Positions 18,542 through 26,932 of a stretch of 64,000 nucleotides of DNA are shown here, piece after piece; the first letter of the stretch is position 1, and every line of letters starts with the position of its first letter. The translations under genes and the position numbers were made by a program. The notes beneath the pieces are model-generated. The model was not told the DNA's origin and made no database searches. It was given only the letters and a program-made list of their open reading frames with translations. Source of the stretch: Cacconaster sp033811195 (GTDB taxonomy: Bacteria; Bacteroidota; Bacteroidia; Bacteroidales; UBA932); assembly GCA_033811195.1 (NCBI GenBank), contig JAPXOZ010000002.1, forward strand, positions 62,001 through 126,000. Direction: 5' to 3'.

Positions 18542-19969
18542 ATGATTAGAAGAGATTTCCTTAAGCGGCTAGGTCTGGTAACCGCAGGCATGGCTTTAAC
18601 AGACCCCTTTGCAATGGCTAAAGGCATGGCAGCAAAGTCAGCCGAAGAGCTTGCAAAATTATCGCCGGAAGAACTAATTCATTTTCCATTACGCAGTTTG
18701 AGACCCGATACGGGAGGCAAGCAGATTACAGGTATAATAGTTGGAGCAGGGAATCGGGGAAGAATCTATGCGGCTTATGCGGAAAGATACCCGGAGAACT
18801 TTAAGATTGTGGGTGTGGCAGAACCGATAGAAAGTCGTAGAGATGCAATGATTAAAAAACACGGTATTCCTAAGGAAAATGCTTTTATAGGCTTTAAAGA
18901 GCTTTTAGAGCAACCAAAGCTTGCCGATGTTGTAGTAATTGCAACACCGGATGATTTACATTATGAGCCATGCATGAAGGCTTTGGCGCTTGGATATGAT
19001 GTGCTTTTGGAAAAACCCATTGCCCAAACCGAAAAAGAGTGCAGGGAGATACTGCGTCAGACAGAAAAATATAATAGAGTTGTAGCAGTATGTCATGTGC
19101 TGAGATATGCACCTTATTTTATTGCACTAAAGGAATATCTCAAGTCCGGAGCTATCGGAGACGTTGTGAGCATTCAACATATGGAGCCTATAGAATTTGC
19201 TCATATGGCACATTCTTATGTTCGTGGTAAATGGAGAGTAGAGAAAGATACAACTCCCATTATTCTCGCAAAATCTTGTCACGACCTCGACATCTTACGT
19301 TGGCTGATAGATAAGCCTTGCCAGATTATCGCAGCAGAAGGATCGCTGCATTTATTCAAAGCGGAAAATAAGCCTGAGGGCGCGCCATTCAGATGTACAG
19401 ATGGCTGTCCACATGAAGAGACATGCCCATTCTCAGCAATGGATGTATATGTGAGACGTAAAAAACACCTTGGAGTCTTCGATCTTAAGGATAGAAACGA
19501 TGAGAAAGAGATTTTAGAGAAACTTCGTACTACGGGTTACGGTCGCTGTGTTTATCAGTGTGATAATGATCAACCCGACCATTATGTAACAACTATGCTA
19601 TTTGAAGATGATCGGACAGCTTCATTTACAATGGATGCCTTTACCCCTTGGGGAGGTCGCCGAACCCGTGTTATGGGCACGAAGGGCTATATTGAGGGAG
19701 ATATGAGCAAATTTGTAGCTTGGGACTTTAAGACAGGCAAGACTAAAATTTGGTCGAGAGAGGTTGAAGAATTGGAGGAATATAAAGGCTCAGGCCATGG
19801 CGGGGGTGATCTGGCGTTGGTACGAGATTTTATTGAGGCGGTTGCAGCTCAAGACCAGTCCAAGCTTAGCAGTACGCTTGAAGCCTCTGTAGAGAGCCAT
19901 GTAATGGGCTTTGCAGCAGAAAAAAGCCGTAAGTCTATGAGAAAGGTGAGAATTAAAATGAGAGACTAA
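18542..19969 (+). CDS. Gfo/Idh/MocA-family oxidoreductase with Tat-type signal
   Basis: The 475-residue NAD(P)-dependent oxidoreductase starts with a twin-arginine-like signal (RRDFLKRLGLVTAG), implying export in folded form with its cofactor. The Rossmann motif GAGNRG is at residues 68-73, the conserved LLEKPIA motif near residue 158, and the catalytic-type 'KSCHDLDILRWL' follows. A cysteine-rich insert (CTDGCPHEETCPF) lies near residue 285 and may bind metal. The substrate is probably a sugar or cyclitol but cannot be specified. GH109 glycosidases share this fold and signal, but the specific sequence here reads as a general Gfo/Idh/MocA protein. It stands alone after the lipoprotein cluster. 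Confidence 0.88.
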   Translation: MIRRDFLKRLGLVTAGMALTDPFAMAKGMAAKSAEELAKLSPEELIHFPLRSLRPDTGGKQITGIIVGAGNRGRIYAAYAERYPENFKIVGVAEPIESRRDAMIKKHGIPKENAFIGFKELLEQPKLADVVVIATPDDLHYEPCMKALALGYDVLLEKPIAQTEKECREILRQTEKYNRVVAVCHVLRYAPYFIALKEYLKSGAIGDVVSIQHMEPIEFAHMAHSYVRGKWRVEKDTTPIILAKSCHDLDILRWLIDKPCQIIAAEGSLHLFKAENKPEGAPFRCTDGCPHEETCPFSAMDVYVRRKKHLGVFDLKDRNDEKEILEKLRTTGYGRCVYQCDNDQPDHYVTTMLFEDDRTASFTMDAFTPWGGRRTRVMGTKGYIEGDMSKFVAWDFKTGKTKIWSREVEELEEYKGSGHGGGDLALVRDFIEAVAAQDQSKLSSTLEASVESHVMGFAAEKSRKSMRKVRIKMRD

Positions 19970-19990
19970 GGAGAAGTAAGGTGGAATAGT

Positions 19991-20020
19991 TTTGATTAAA
20001 TTAAATAATTCTTACCTTTG
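19991..20020 (+). promoter_or_regulatory. Promoter of tRNA-Gln (TTTG-N18-TACCTTTG)
   Basis: TTTG at 19991-19994 and TACCTTTG at 20013-20020 are separated by 18 bp. The -7 box ends 8 bp before the mature tRNA 5' end. This is a close match to the Bacteroidetes housekeeping promoter. Confidence 0.75.
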
Positions 20021-20028
20021 TAGTTTAC

Positions 20029-20099
20029 TGAGATATGGTGTAATGGTAGCACTACAGGTTTTGGTTCTGTCTGTCTAGGTTCGAATCCTGGTATCTCAA
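20029..20099 (+). tRNA. tRNA-Gln (anticodon TTG)
   Basis: The 71-nt sequence folds into a standard cloverleaf. The acceptor stem is TGAGATA (20029-20035) with TATCTCA (20092-20098) and discriminator A. The D-arm contains TAATGGTAGCA. The anticodon stem ACAGG/TCTGT encloses the loop TTTTGGT with anticodon TTG, reading CAA for Gln. The T-arm is CTAGG-TTCGAAT-CCTGG. CCA is not encoded. Confidence 0.96.
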
Positions 20100-20245
20100 C
20101 TTATTAACCAATTAAACGGCGCTGTCTTGGAACCTCCGAGTTGTCAATTTCCATATACGGATGAAAGCTCTTCCGAGCCTTTTCCCTCGTACAGTGCTAT
20201 CCTATTCAATTTCATACACTATATCCCTGCTCTAAGAGGCGGCGG
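20100..20245. other. Non-coding spacer
   Basis: About 145 bp lie between the tRNA and the phosphopantetheinyl transferase gene. No open frame, strong hairpin with T-run or promoter consensus was identified. The stretch is more GC-rich than other gaps (CGGCGCTGTCTTGGAACCTC and similar). Confidence 0.4.
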
Positions 20246-20269
20246 ATGCCTTATTCTTTTATCATAACT

Positions 20270-20908
20270 ATGGCACTTTTTCTTAAAAAAGAACTTGACA
20301 ATGATGCACAAATCTTTGTGTGGGAGGTTACTGAGACTGAAGAGCAGCTAATGGAGCTCTCGGCTCCGATTCCAAAAGATGAGCTCGAAGACTTGAGTTT
20401 TATCAAGAGTGAAGCCCGCAGAAGGGAAAAACTTGCAGTAAGGGCCCTTCTAAACGAGATATTCGAGGATAAGGTATATCTGGGTCACCACGACAACGGC
20501 CGTCCTTATCTCCAGAATATGGCCACAGAGATTAGTATTGCGCATACCAACCGTTTTGTGGCTATTATCATCCACCCGGATGAGACACTGGGCATTGATA
20601 TTGAGTCCCTCGACCGTGATTTCTCTGCAGTAGAGATGAAAGCCCTCTCTGAGGATGAGATCGAGGACCTCTCAGAGAGGCATAAAAACCTCCATCTGGC
20701 TATCTACTGGTGTGCAAAGGAGGCTATCTATAAAAGAATGTCTCTCCATGGAGTCGATTTTGCAGAGCAGATAGAGCTTGAAAGATTCAGTCCTGATGAT
20801 GAAGGTGAACTTGAAGCAACCTTCACTCACAAGGATGGTGTCGAGATGGAGTTTGAACTCGAGTATATGGTATTCGAGGATCACGTGATGGTCTGGGTAG
20901 TGGGATAA
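20270..20908 (+). CDS. 4'-phosphopantetheinyl transferase superfamily protein
   Basis: The 212-residue protein is of the Sfp/HetI type and is predicted to transfer phosphopantetheine from CoA to a carrier protein. The family motifs are visible: 'ISIAHTNRFVAI' with the CoA-contacting region, the Mg-binding 'GIDIESLDRDF', and 'WCAKEAIYK' (the WxxKEAxxK signature). The start at 20270 (MALFLKKEL) is preferred; an in-frame ATG at 20246 would add eight residues. The gene stands alone between tRNA-Gln and tyrS and ends in a terminator. The carrier-protein substrate is not evident from context. Confidence 0.9.
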   Translation: MALFLKKELDNDAQIFVWEVTETEEQLMELSAPIPKDELEDLSFIKSEARRREKLAVRALLNEIFEDKVYLGHHDNGRPYLQNMATEISIAHTNRFVAIIIHPDETLGIDIESLDRDFSAVEMKALSEDEIEDLSERHKNLHLAIYWCAKEAIYKRMSLHGVDFAEQIELERFSPDDEGELEATFTHKDGVEMEFELEYMVFEDHVMVWVVG

Positions 20909-20940
20909 TGCCATTTTGGCTGCATCCTGTGCAGATATAG

Positions 20941-20973
20941 CCGCTGTTGCATTTATGGCATCAGCGGTTTTTT
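20941..20973 (+). terminator. Rho-independent terminator
   Basis: CCGCTG (20941-20946) pairs with CAGCGG (20962-20967), extended by imperfect TGC/GCA pairing inside, followed by TTTTTT. It ends the phosphopantetheinyl transferase transcript. Confidence 0.88.
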
Positions 20974-20990
20974 AATCTGCATAAAATAAC

Positions 20991-20998
20991 TACCTTTG
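20991..20998 (+). promoter_or_regulatory. -7 box (TACCTTTG) for tyrS-rbfA-permease
   Basis: TACCTTTG is identical to the -7 box of the tRNA-Gln promoter and lies 34 bp before the tyrS ATG. The -33 region overlaps the T-run of the upstream terminator. Confidence 0.55.
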
Positions 20999-21032
20999 TC
21001 AGCTCAACTGATAATACAAACATATATATAAT

Positions 21033-22334
21033 ATGGCAAAGATATCTAAGAACTTCGTCAAGGAATTGGAGTGGAGAGGAATGATTCATGACATGATGCC
21101 CGGCACTGAAGAACAGTTGATGAAAGAGCGTACATCCGCTTATGTGGGCATTGATCCTACAGCAGATTCACTCCATATAGGTCACTTGGTGAGCGTTATG
21201 ATGCTAAAGCATTTTCAGAATTGCGGTCATAGGCCTATTGCCCTGGTGGGTGGTGCTACAGGTATGATCGGTGACCCTTCTATGAAGTCATCTGAACGTA
21301 ATCTCATTGATGAAGCGACTCTAAGGCATAATGAAGCCACGATTAAGGCCCAACTCTCCAGATTCCTCGATTTTGACAGCAATGCTCCTAATGCAGCCAA
21401 ACTGGTTAATAACTATGACTGGATGAAGGATTTTACATTTCTGGATTTTATACGCGATATCGGCAAGCATATTACCGTCAATTATATGATGAGTAAGGAT
21501 TCGGTTAGAAAGCGTATCTCCGGTGAAGAGCGTGAGGGTATGTCCTTTACCGAATTTACTTATCAGCTTGTGCAGGGTTATGACTTTTTATGGCTCTATG
21601 AACACGAGGGGTGTAAGCTCCAGATGGGCGGCAGCGACCAGTGGGGCAATATTACCACCGGCACTGAGCTCATACGTCGTAAACTTTCGGGAGATGCCTT
21701 TGCGATGACCTGCCCTTTAATCACAAAGGCGGATGGTGGCAAATTTGGGAAGACCGAACAGGGTAATGTTTGGCTCGATGCAAGATACACCTCTCCTTAC
21801 ACTTTTTATCAGTTTTGGCTAAATGTAAGTGACGAGGATGCGCAGAAGTATATAAAGATTTTTACAATGCTCACTCGTGAAGAGGTAGAGGCTGCTGTCG
21901 CTGAACATTTGCAGTCCCCCCATTTGAGGAGTTTACAAAAGCTTCTGGCAAAAGAGGTTACTGTGATGGTGCATGGAGAGCAAGAGTACCGGAATGCGCT
22001 GGATGCCTCTTCTATTCTTTTTGGCAATGCAACTTCTGAGGCCTTAAAAGCGCTTGATGAGCAGACATTTCTATCGGTGTTTGAGGGAGTACCGCAGTTC
22101 GAACTTCGAAAGGAGCAACTCCCTTCGGATATTATTGAAATGTTGGCGGTGACTACATCCGTATTCCCTTCCAAGGGTGAGTGTCGCAAGATGATTCAGG
22201 GTGGTGGTCTTTCGATCAACAAAGAGAAGGTGACTGATATAGCATATACGTTGACACAGGAGCATCTGTTTGACAGCAAATATATTTTAGTGCAAAAAGG
22301 TAAGAAGAACTATTATATTTTGAAATTTGAATAA
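21033..22334 (+). CDS. tyrS: Tyrosyl-tRNA synthetase
   Basis: The 433-residue class I aminoacyl-tRNA synthetase charges tRNA-Tyr. The ATP-binding HIGH motif is in 'SLHIGHLVSV' near residue 52, the tyrosine-binding 'QGYDFLWL' and 'QMGGSDQWGNI' segments follow, and the KMSKS-equivalent loop reads KFGKT near residue 237. A C-terminal S4-like RNA-binding domain includes 'KGECRKMIQGGGLSINKEKV'. It is the first gene of a probable unit with rbfA and a membrane permease. The length is normal. Confidence 0.98.
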   Translation: MAKISKNFVKELEWRGMIHDMMPGTEEQLMKERTSAYVGIDPTADSLHIGHLVSVMMLKHFQNCGHRPIALVGGATGMIGDPSMKSSERNLIDEATLRHNEATIKAQLSRFLDFDSNAPNAAKLVNNYDWMKDFTFLDFIRDIGKHITVNYMMSKDSVRKRISGEEREGMSFTEFTYQLVQGYDFLWLYEHEGCKLQMGGSDQWGNITTGTELIRRKLSGDAFAMTCPLITKADGGKFGKTEQGNVWLDARYTSPYTFYQFWLNVSDEDAQKYIKIFTMLTREEVEAAVAEHLQSPHLRSLQKLLAKEVTVMVHGEQEYRNALDASSILFGNATSEALKALDEQTFLSVFEGVPQFELRKEQLPSDIIEMLAVTTSVFPSKGECRKMIQGGGLSINKEKVTDIAYTLTQEHLFDSKYILVQKGKKNYYILKFE

Positions 22335-22354
22335 TAGAAAACAATAGAAAGGTT

Positions 22355-22705
22355 ATGGAAAACGAAAGCAAAAGACAACGCATGGTAGCAAGGCAGATTC
22401 AGCGAGATATGGCTGAAATCATCAGAGGTAGAGGCATGGCCGCCTTTGACGGAGCCATGGTAACAGTAAGCGGAGTGAGGATGAGTCCTGACCTCTCGCT
22501 TGCAAGAGTATATGTGAGTATATTTCCTTCTGACAAGAGCCGGAAGGTAATGGATATTCTAGCCTCCCAAAATAGAAGTTTGCGCGGAGAGCTAGGTAAC
22601 CTTGTGGCCAAGCAGTTGAGGATTGTGCCCGAACTCACATTCTTTTTGGATGATTCACTTGATTATGTTGAGCATATAGACGAGTTGCTCAACAATAAGG
22701 ACTGA
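22355..22705 (+). CDS. rbfA: Ribosome-binding factor A
   Basis: The 116-residue KH-type protein is needed for late 30S subunit maturation and 16S rRNA 5' end processing. It shows the family's N-terminal 'RMVARQIQRDMAEII' helix and the 'VTVSGVRMSPDLSLARVYVSIF' strands, ending in 'LTFFLDDSLDYVEHIDELL'. It begins 20 bp after tyrS. Its stop overlaps the start of the next gene (ATGA-type overlap at 22702-22707). Confidence 0.95.
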   Translation: MENESKRQRMVARQIQRDMAEIIRGRGMAAFDGAMVTVSGVRMSPDLSLARVYVSIFPSDKSRKVMDILASQNRSLRGELGNLVAKQLRIVPELTFFLDDSLDYVEHIDELLNNKD

Positions 22706-23916
22706 TGAACCTCTCGACTTTCATTGCCAGGCGCTATCTCTTCGCAAAGAAGTCCCACAATGTGATTAATATCATATCAGGCATTTCTGCGGCGGGTATA
22801 GCTATAGGTTGTGCCGCTCTGGTAGTGATAATGTCGATATATAATGGCTTTGACTCCATTGTGCGCACACTTTATAACAGTTATACTCCGGATTTACTTG
22901 TTACTCCCGCTGAAGGCAAGGTTTTTACCACTGATAGTGAAGGATTTGAGGTGATAAGGCATGATGCTGCGGTACTCTCGTTTTGTGAGGTGTTGGAGGA
23001 GAATGTGTTTGTCAAATACGGAGATAATCACATCGTTGCTACTGCCAGAGGAGTAGATTCGGCCTATATAAGTACGACCGGGCTGAAAGATTATGTAGTG
23101 GAAGGAAGTTTTGAATTGGAATTCGGTGCTCTAAAGCAAGTGGTCATAGGCCATACGCTCGCCCAAGAACTGGGTTTGAAGATAGCCTTCGTTGCACCTT
23201 TAGATATCTATTTTCCTTCAAGAACGGCAGATGTGTCGCCGGTTAACCCTTTTTCTTCGCTTCGCAGTGAACGTCTATATCCGGGCGGAATCATCTCTCT
23301 CGATCAGAATTTCGATAAGAAGTATATGTTCCTGCCAGTTGAGACTCTTCGTTCTTTGCTTGAGTATGAGTATGAGGTTACATCAGTCGAAATTTATACG
23401 GATTCCAGCGTCATTTCGCCCAATGGGGTGGTGACTTCGGGTTTCCAGAAGAGAGTTGCTGTGGCATTGGGCGATTCTTTTACGGTAAAAAATCGTCAGC
23501 AGCAGAATGAGTCTCTCTACAAGCTTCTCTCTTATGAGAAAATCGCCATTTATGCCATATTGCTCTTTGTGATGATTATTATTTCATGCAATATTTTCGG
23601 TTCTCTTTCTATGCTTATCATAGAGAAACGCAATGATATAGGCATACTGAGATCGATGGGAGCTGATGAGCGGCTGATAAAAAAGATTTTTGTCAAAGAG
23701 GGATGGATGATTTCCCTATTAGGCATTGTAGCGGGTATTACACTAGGACTTCTGGTCTGCCTGCTACAGCAGAAGGTAGGGCTCGTAAGGATGCCGGGCA
23801 ATTTTATAGTTGAATATTATCCCGTGGTGATACGCTGGAGTGACATTCTGATCATTGCGGGCGGTGTAGGATTGATAGGTTATTTGGCGGCAGTGGTATC
23901 ACGTGCAGCCAATTGA
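22705..23916 (+). CDS. LolC/LolE-type ABC transporter permease (FtsX family)
   Basis: The 403-residue inner-membrane protein has one N-terminal transmembrane helix ('GISAAGIAIGCAALVVIMSIYNGF'-like, starting near residue 27), a large periplasmic domain (about residues 50-270) and three C-terminal helices, the layout of LolC/E and MacB-type permeases. 'IEKRNDIGILRSMGADERLIKKIF' in the cytoplasmic coupling loop is diagnostic of the FtsX/LolE family. It starts on the rbfA stop codon, so it is translationally coupled. In other Bacteroidetes the same rbfA-permease pairing is common. The role is probably lipoprotein release from the inner membrane. No ATPase partner is adjacent. Confidence 0.9.
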   Translation: MNLSTFIARRYLFAKKSHNVINIISGISAAGIAIGCAALVVIMSIYNGFDSIVRTLYNSYTPDLLVTPAEGKVFTTDSEGFEVIRHDAAVLSFCEVLEENVFVKYGDNHIVATARGVDSAYISTTGLKDYVVEGSFELEFGALKQVVIGHTLAQELGLKIAFVAPLDIYFPSRTADVSPVNPFSSLRSERLYPGGIISLDQNFDKKYMFLPVETLRSLLEYEYEVTSVEIYTDSSVISPNGVVTSGFQKRVAVALGDSFTVKNRQQQNESLYKLLSYEKIAIYAILLFVMIIISCNIFGSLSMLIIEKRNDIGILRSMGADERLIKKIFVKEGWMISLLGIVAGITLGLLVCLLQQKVGLVRMPGNFIVEYYPVVIRWSDILIIAGGVGLIGYLAAVVSRAAN

Positions 23917-23930
23917 TAGGTATATGTGCA

Positions 23931-23975
23931 AAAAAAAGGGCTGATCCTCTGCCAGAATCAAACCCCTTTCCTTGT
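23931..23975. terminator. Hairpin with flanking A/T runs, likely bidirectional terminator
   Basis: After an A8 run, GGG...TGAT pairs with ATCA...CCC around an inner TCTGCCAGA element, followed by CCCTTTCC. The A-run makes it terminator-like on the minus strand. On the plus strand it follows the permease stop by about 20 bp. Confidence 0.45.
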
Positions 23976-24000
23976 GTACTAAAACCTAAACCTACTATAT

Positions 24001-24037
24001 AGATGCAATAAATGGCAAAAACGTTGCATCTGTTTTA
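24001..24037 (+). terminator. Hairpin upstream of sufB
   Basis: AGATGCAA (24001-24008) pairs with TTGCATCT (24024-24031) and is followed by GTTTTAT. It could end the upstream transcript or act as a leader element of the suf operon, whose sufB start is only about 30 bp further on. Confidence 0.5.
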
Positions 24038-24063
24038 TAAAAAAGTTGATTTTTTTTTAAATA

Positions 24064-25500
24064 ATGAAAAAAGAGAGGCAAGTTATAGAAGAAATTGCCG
24101 GTGGAGAGTACCGGCACGGCTTCGAAACCGACCTGGAACAGGAGTTCATTCCCAAGGGATTGAACGAGGATATAATCCGTATAATTTCACGTAAAAAGGA
24201 AGAACCTGAGTGGATGCTGGATTTTCGCCTAAAGGCTTTTGCCCGATGGCAGAAGATGAAATTGCCCACATGGGCACATCTAGAGATACCTGAAATTGAT
24301 TTCCAGGATATCATATACTATGCAGCGCCGAAGGCAACGAGCACTTCGGGAGAAATAGATCCCGAACTCGAAGCTACTTTTGACAAACTGGGAATTCCGC
24401 TGCATGAGCGCAATATGCTCGCCGGAGTAGCTGTAGATGCCGTGTTTGACTCCGTTTCTGTCAAGACCACTTTTAAGGAGACTCTTGCGGAGAAAGGAAT
24501 CATATTTTGTTCTTTTTCGGAAGCGGTAAGGGATTATCCCGATTTGGTGCGCAAATATCTGGCAACAGTTGTGCCTATCGGCGACAACTTTTATGCTGCA
24601 CTAAACTCTGCAGTTTTCAGCGACGGTTCTTTCTGCTATATACCTAAGGGAGTCAGGTGTCCGATGGAGCTCTCTAGTTACTTCCGTATCAATGCCAGAG
24701 GCACCGGACAGTTTGAGAGGACTCTTATCGTAGCGGACGAAGGTTCCTATGTGAGCTATCTGGAGGGTTGTACTGCCCCGATGCGCGATGAAGCGCAACT
24801 TCACGCGGCAGTGGTAGAGATCATAGTGGAACGTGATGCGGAGGTCAAATATTCAACCGTTCAGAATTGGTACCCCGGTGACAAGGATGGCAAAGGCGGA
24901 ATCTACAATTTTGTGACAAAGAGGGGGATCTGTAAGGGTTCAGGCAGCCGTCTGTTCTGGACACAAGTGGAAACGGGATCCTCCATCACCTGGAAGTATC
25001 CGAGCACCATACTTAAGGGCGACAACTCCATCTCAGAGTTCTATTCGGTGGCGGTGACAAACAATCGTCAGCAAGCGGATACCGGTACCAAGATGATCCA
25101 TCTGGGTAAAAATACTGTAAGCCGTATCGTGAGTAAGGGTATCTCAGCCGGATATAGTCAAAACAGTTATCGCGGGTTGGTAAAAGTAGCTCCAAATGCT
25201 ACCGGAGCGCGCAATCACTCCCAGTGCGACTCTCTACTGCTCGGAGATAAATGCGGAGCCCACACCTTCCCTATTATTGAGAGTGACAACCGCAGCTCCG
25301 TAATTGAGCATGAGGCCACCACCTCTCGTATCAGCGAAGATCAGCTCTTTTATTGCCGCCAGAGAGGTATTCCTGAGGAAGATGCGGTGGGACTTATCGT
25401 CAATGGTTATGCTAGAGAGGTGCTCAATAAACTACCGATGGAATTTGCCGTTGAGGCGCAGAAACTTTTACAGGTATCACTTGAAGGAAGTGTAGGATGA
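24064..25500 (+). CDS. sufB: Fe-S cluster assembly scaffold SufB
   Basis: The 478-residue protein is the core scaffold subunit of the SufBCD complex, which builds Fe-S clusters in the cytoplasm. Family features include 'YCYIPKGVRCPMELSSYFRIN'-type sequence (here beginning SFCYIPKGV), 'RTLIVADEGSYVSYLEGCTAP', 'GDKCGAHTFPIIE' and the C-terminal 'EHEATTSRISEDQLFYCRQRG' with the conserved His, Glu and Cys residues. It leads a four-gene unit with 4-bp ATGA overlaps to a PnuC-like gene, sufC and sufD. No sufS or sufE is present in the window. Confidence 0.97.
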   Translation: MKKERQVIEEIAGGEYRHGFETDLEQEFIPKGLNEDIIRIISRKKEEPEWMLDFRLKAFARWQKMKLPTWAHLEIPEIDFQDIIYYAAPKATSTSGEIDPELEATFDKLGIPLHERNMLAGVAVDAVFDSVSVKTTFKETLAEKGIIFCSFSEAVRDYPDLVRKYLATVVPIGDNFYAALNSAVFSDGSFCYIPKGVRCPMELSSYFRINARGTGQFERTLIVADEGSYVSYLEGCTAPMRDEAQLHAAVVEIIVERDAEVKYSTVQNWYPGDKDGKGGIYNFVTKRGICKGSGSRLFWTQVETGSSITWKYPSTILKGDNSISEFYSVAVTNNRQQADTGTKMIHLGKNTVSRIVSKGISAGYSQNSYRGLVKVAPNATGARNHSQCDSLLLGDKCGAHTFPIIESDNRSSVIEHEATTSRISEDQLFYCRQRGIPEEDAVGLIVNGYAREVLNKLPMEFAVEAQKLLQVSLEGSVG

Positions 25501-26171
25501 TTAAGGAAATAATAAACTATACGCTTTTTACAATCGGCGGTGATGTGCCGGTATTGCTGATTGACCTTGTCACATCAATTTTTGGTCTGACCTGTGTCTT
25601 TTTGGCCGGCCGCAACAGTAAGTACAACTTCTGGGTGGGTTATTTTTATACGGCACTCCTGTTCCTGATGTTTTGGAACAAAAACCTCTACGCCAGTATC
25701 ATTCTCCAGCCGATCTCTCTTGGTATAAATATTTTAGGTCATTACCGGTGGACACACCCTAAAAAGGGGGAGGAAAGTTCTTCAGATCCGAAAGCCCTAA
25801 AAGTGACGATGCTTACCTGGCGTCAGAGGATAACAACCATAGCCTCGGTATTTATTCTGGCAATCCTATGGGGATGGCTGCTACGGCAACTGGGTACCAG
25901 ATGGTTTGTAGGAGTATTTTCTTCGGATCCTATACCTTATCTGGATGCCTTAGTTACGGTATTGATACTCGTGGCACAATTTCTTTCGGCTCAAAAGAAA
26001 TGGGATTGCTGGGTTGTCTGGCTATTTGTCAATATCACTCAGATTATACTACACATCTCGGTAGGCCATATCTTTATGCCGATTGTGAGTGGACTCTATC
26101 TTATCAATGGTATGGCCTCACTCTATACCTGGTTTAAATTGTACAAAAAAGAAAAAACTGATAATATATGA
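25497..26171 (+). CDS. PnuC-family vitamin transporter embedded in the suf operon
   Basis: The 224-residue protein has about seven hydrophobic segments and matches the PnuC family of facilitators for nicotinamide riboside or, in the PnuT branch, thiamine. Visible family traits are 'NFWVGYFYTALLF', 'ILGHYRWTHPKK' and 'KKWDCWVVWLFVNITQIIL', near the conserved substrate-binding Trp/Asn region. Both ends overlap suf genes by 4 bp, so it is translated as part of the operon. No NadR kinase or TPP riboswitch accompanies it, so the vitamin is uncertain. Its position between sufB and sufC is unusual, since nothing in Suf assembly requires it. Confidence 0.85.
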   Translation: MIKEIINYTLFTIGGDVPVLLIDLVTSIFGLTCVFLAGRNSKYNFWVGYFYTALLFLMFWNKNLYASIILQPISLGINILGHYRWTHPKKGEESSSDPKALKVTMLTWRQRITTIASVFILAILWGWLLRQLGTRWFVGVFSSDPIPYLDALVTVLILVAQFLSAQKKWDCWVVWLFVNITQIILHISVGHIFMPIVSGLYLINGMASLYTWFKLYKKEKTDNI

Positions 26172-26932
26172 ACAGCGACAACATTATGCTTAAAATAAGG
26201 GACCTAAAAGTTTCCGTAGATGACCGTGAAATCCTCACAGGAGTGAACCTTGAGGTAAGGCCGGGAGAAGTACATGCCATCATGGGTCCCAATGGTTCCG
26301 GAAAAAGCACCCTTTCCGCAGTGCTTGCGGGCAAAGAGAATTATAAAGTAACCGAAGGAGAAATTCTTTTCGAGGGTGAAGATTTGCTCAAGCTCTCCCC
26401 GGAAGAGCGCTCCTGGGCAGGTGTTTTCCTCGGATTTCAGTACCCGATAGAAATCCCCGGAGTGACCAATGTCAATTTCATCAAAACTGCAGTAAATGAG
26501 CACCGCAAACGGAATGAACTTCCCGAACTGAGTGCGGCACAGTTTCTCAAATTGATGCGCGAGAGAATGGCTTATGTGGATATGGATAGCAGTTTCACAT
26601 CTAGAGGTGTCAATGTGGGATTTTCAGGAGGGGAGAAAAAGCGCAACGAAATCTTCCATATGGCGATGCTTGAGCCGAAACTCGCAATCCTCGACGAGAC
26701 GGACTCCGGTCTCGACGTAGATGCACTTCGTGTAGTTGCAGGAGGCATAAATCGTCTCAAAACTCCTCAGAATGCAACTATCGTCATCACGCACTATCAA
26801 CGTCTGCTCGACTACATTGTGCCTGACTACATTCACGTCATCTACAAGGGACGTATCATTAAAAGTGCAGGACGTGAACTTGCGCAGGAAATCGAAGAAA
26901 AGGGTTACGACTGGCTGATCAACGAACAATGA
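26168..26932 (+). CDS. sufC: Fe-S cluster assembly ATPase SufC
   Basis: The 254-residue soluble ABC-type ATPase drives conformational change in SufBCD. Walker A GPNGSGKS is at residues 40-47, the signature FSGGEKKR follows, and Walker B 'LAILDETDSGLD' and the switch His in 'IVITHYQRLLDYI' are intact. It overlaps the PnuC-like gene and sufD by 4 bp each. The sequence is wholly typical. Confidence 0.97.
   Translation: MNSDNIMLKIRDLKVSVDDREILTGVNLEVRPGEVHAIMGPNGSGKSTLSAVLAGKENYKVTEGEILFEGEDLLKLSPEERSWAGVFLGFQYPIEIPGVTNVNFIKTAVNEHRKRNELPELSAAQFLKLMRERMAYVDMDSSFTSRGVNVGFSGGEKKRNEIFHMAMLEPKLAILDETDSGLDVDALRVVAGGINRLKTPQNATIVITHYQRLLDYIVPDYIHVIYKGRIIKSAGRELAQEIEEKGYDWLINEQ

Noticed and set aside
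18542..19969. GH109 alpha-N-acetylgalactosaminidase
   Set aside because: The fold and Tat-like signal fit, but I could not identify GH109-specific residues, and the cysteine-rich insert is more like general Gfo/Idh/MocA proteins.
20100..20245. Small RNA gene after tRNA-Gln
   Set aside because: No convincing promoter, conserved structure or terminator could be traced in the spacer.
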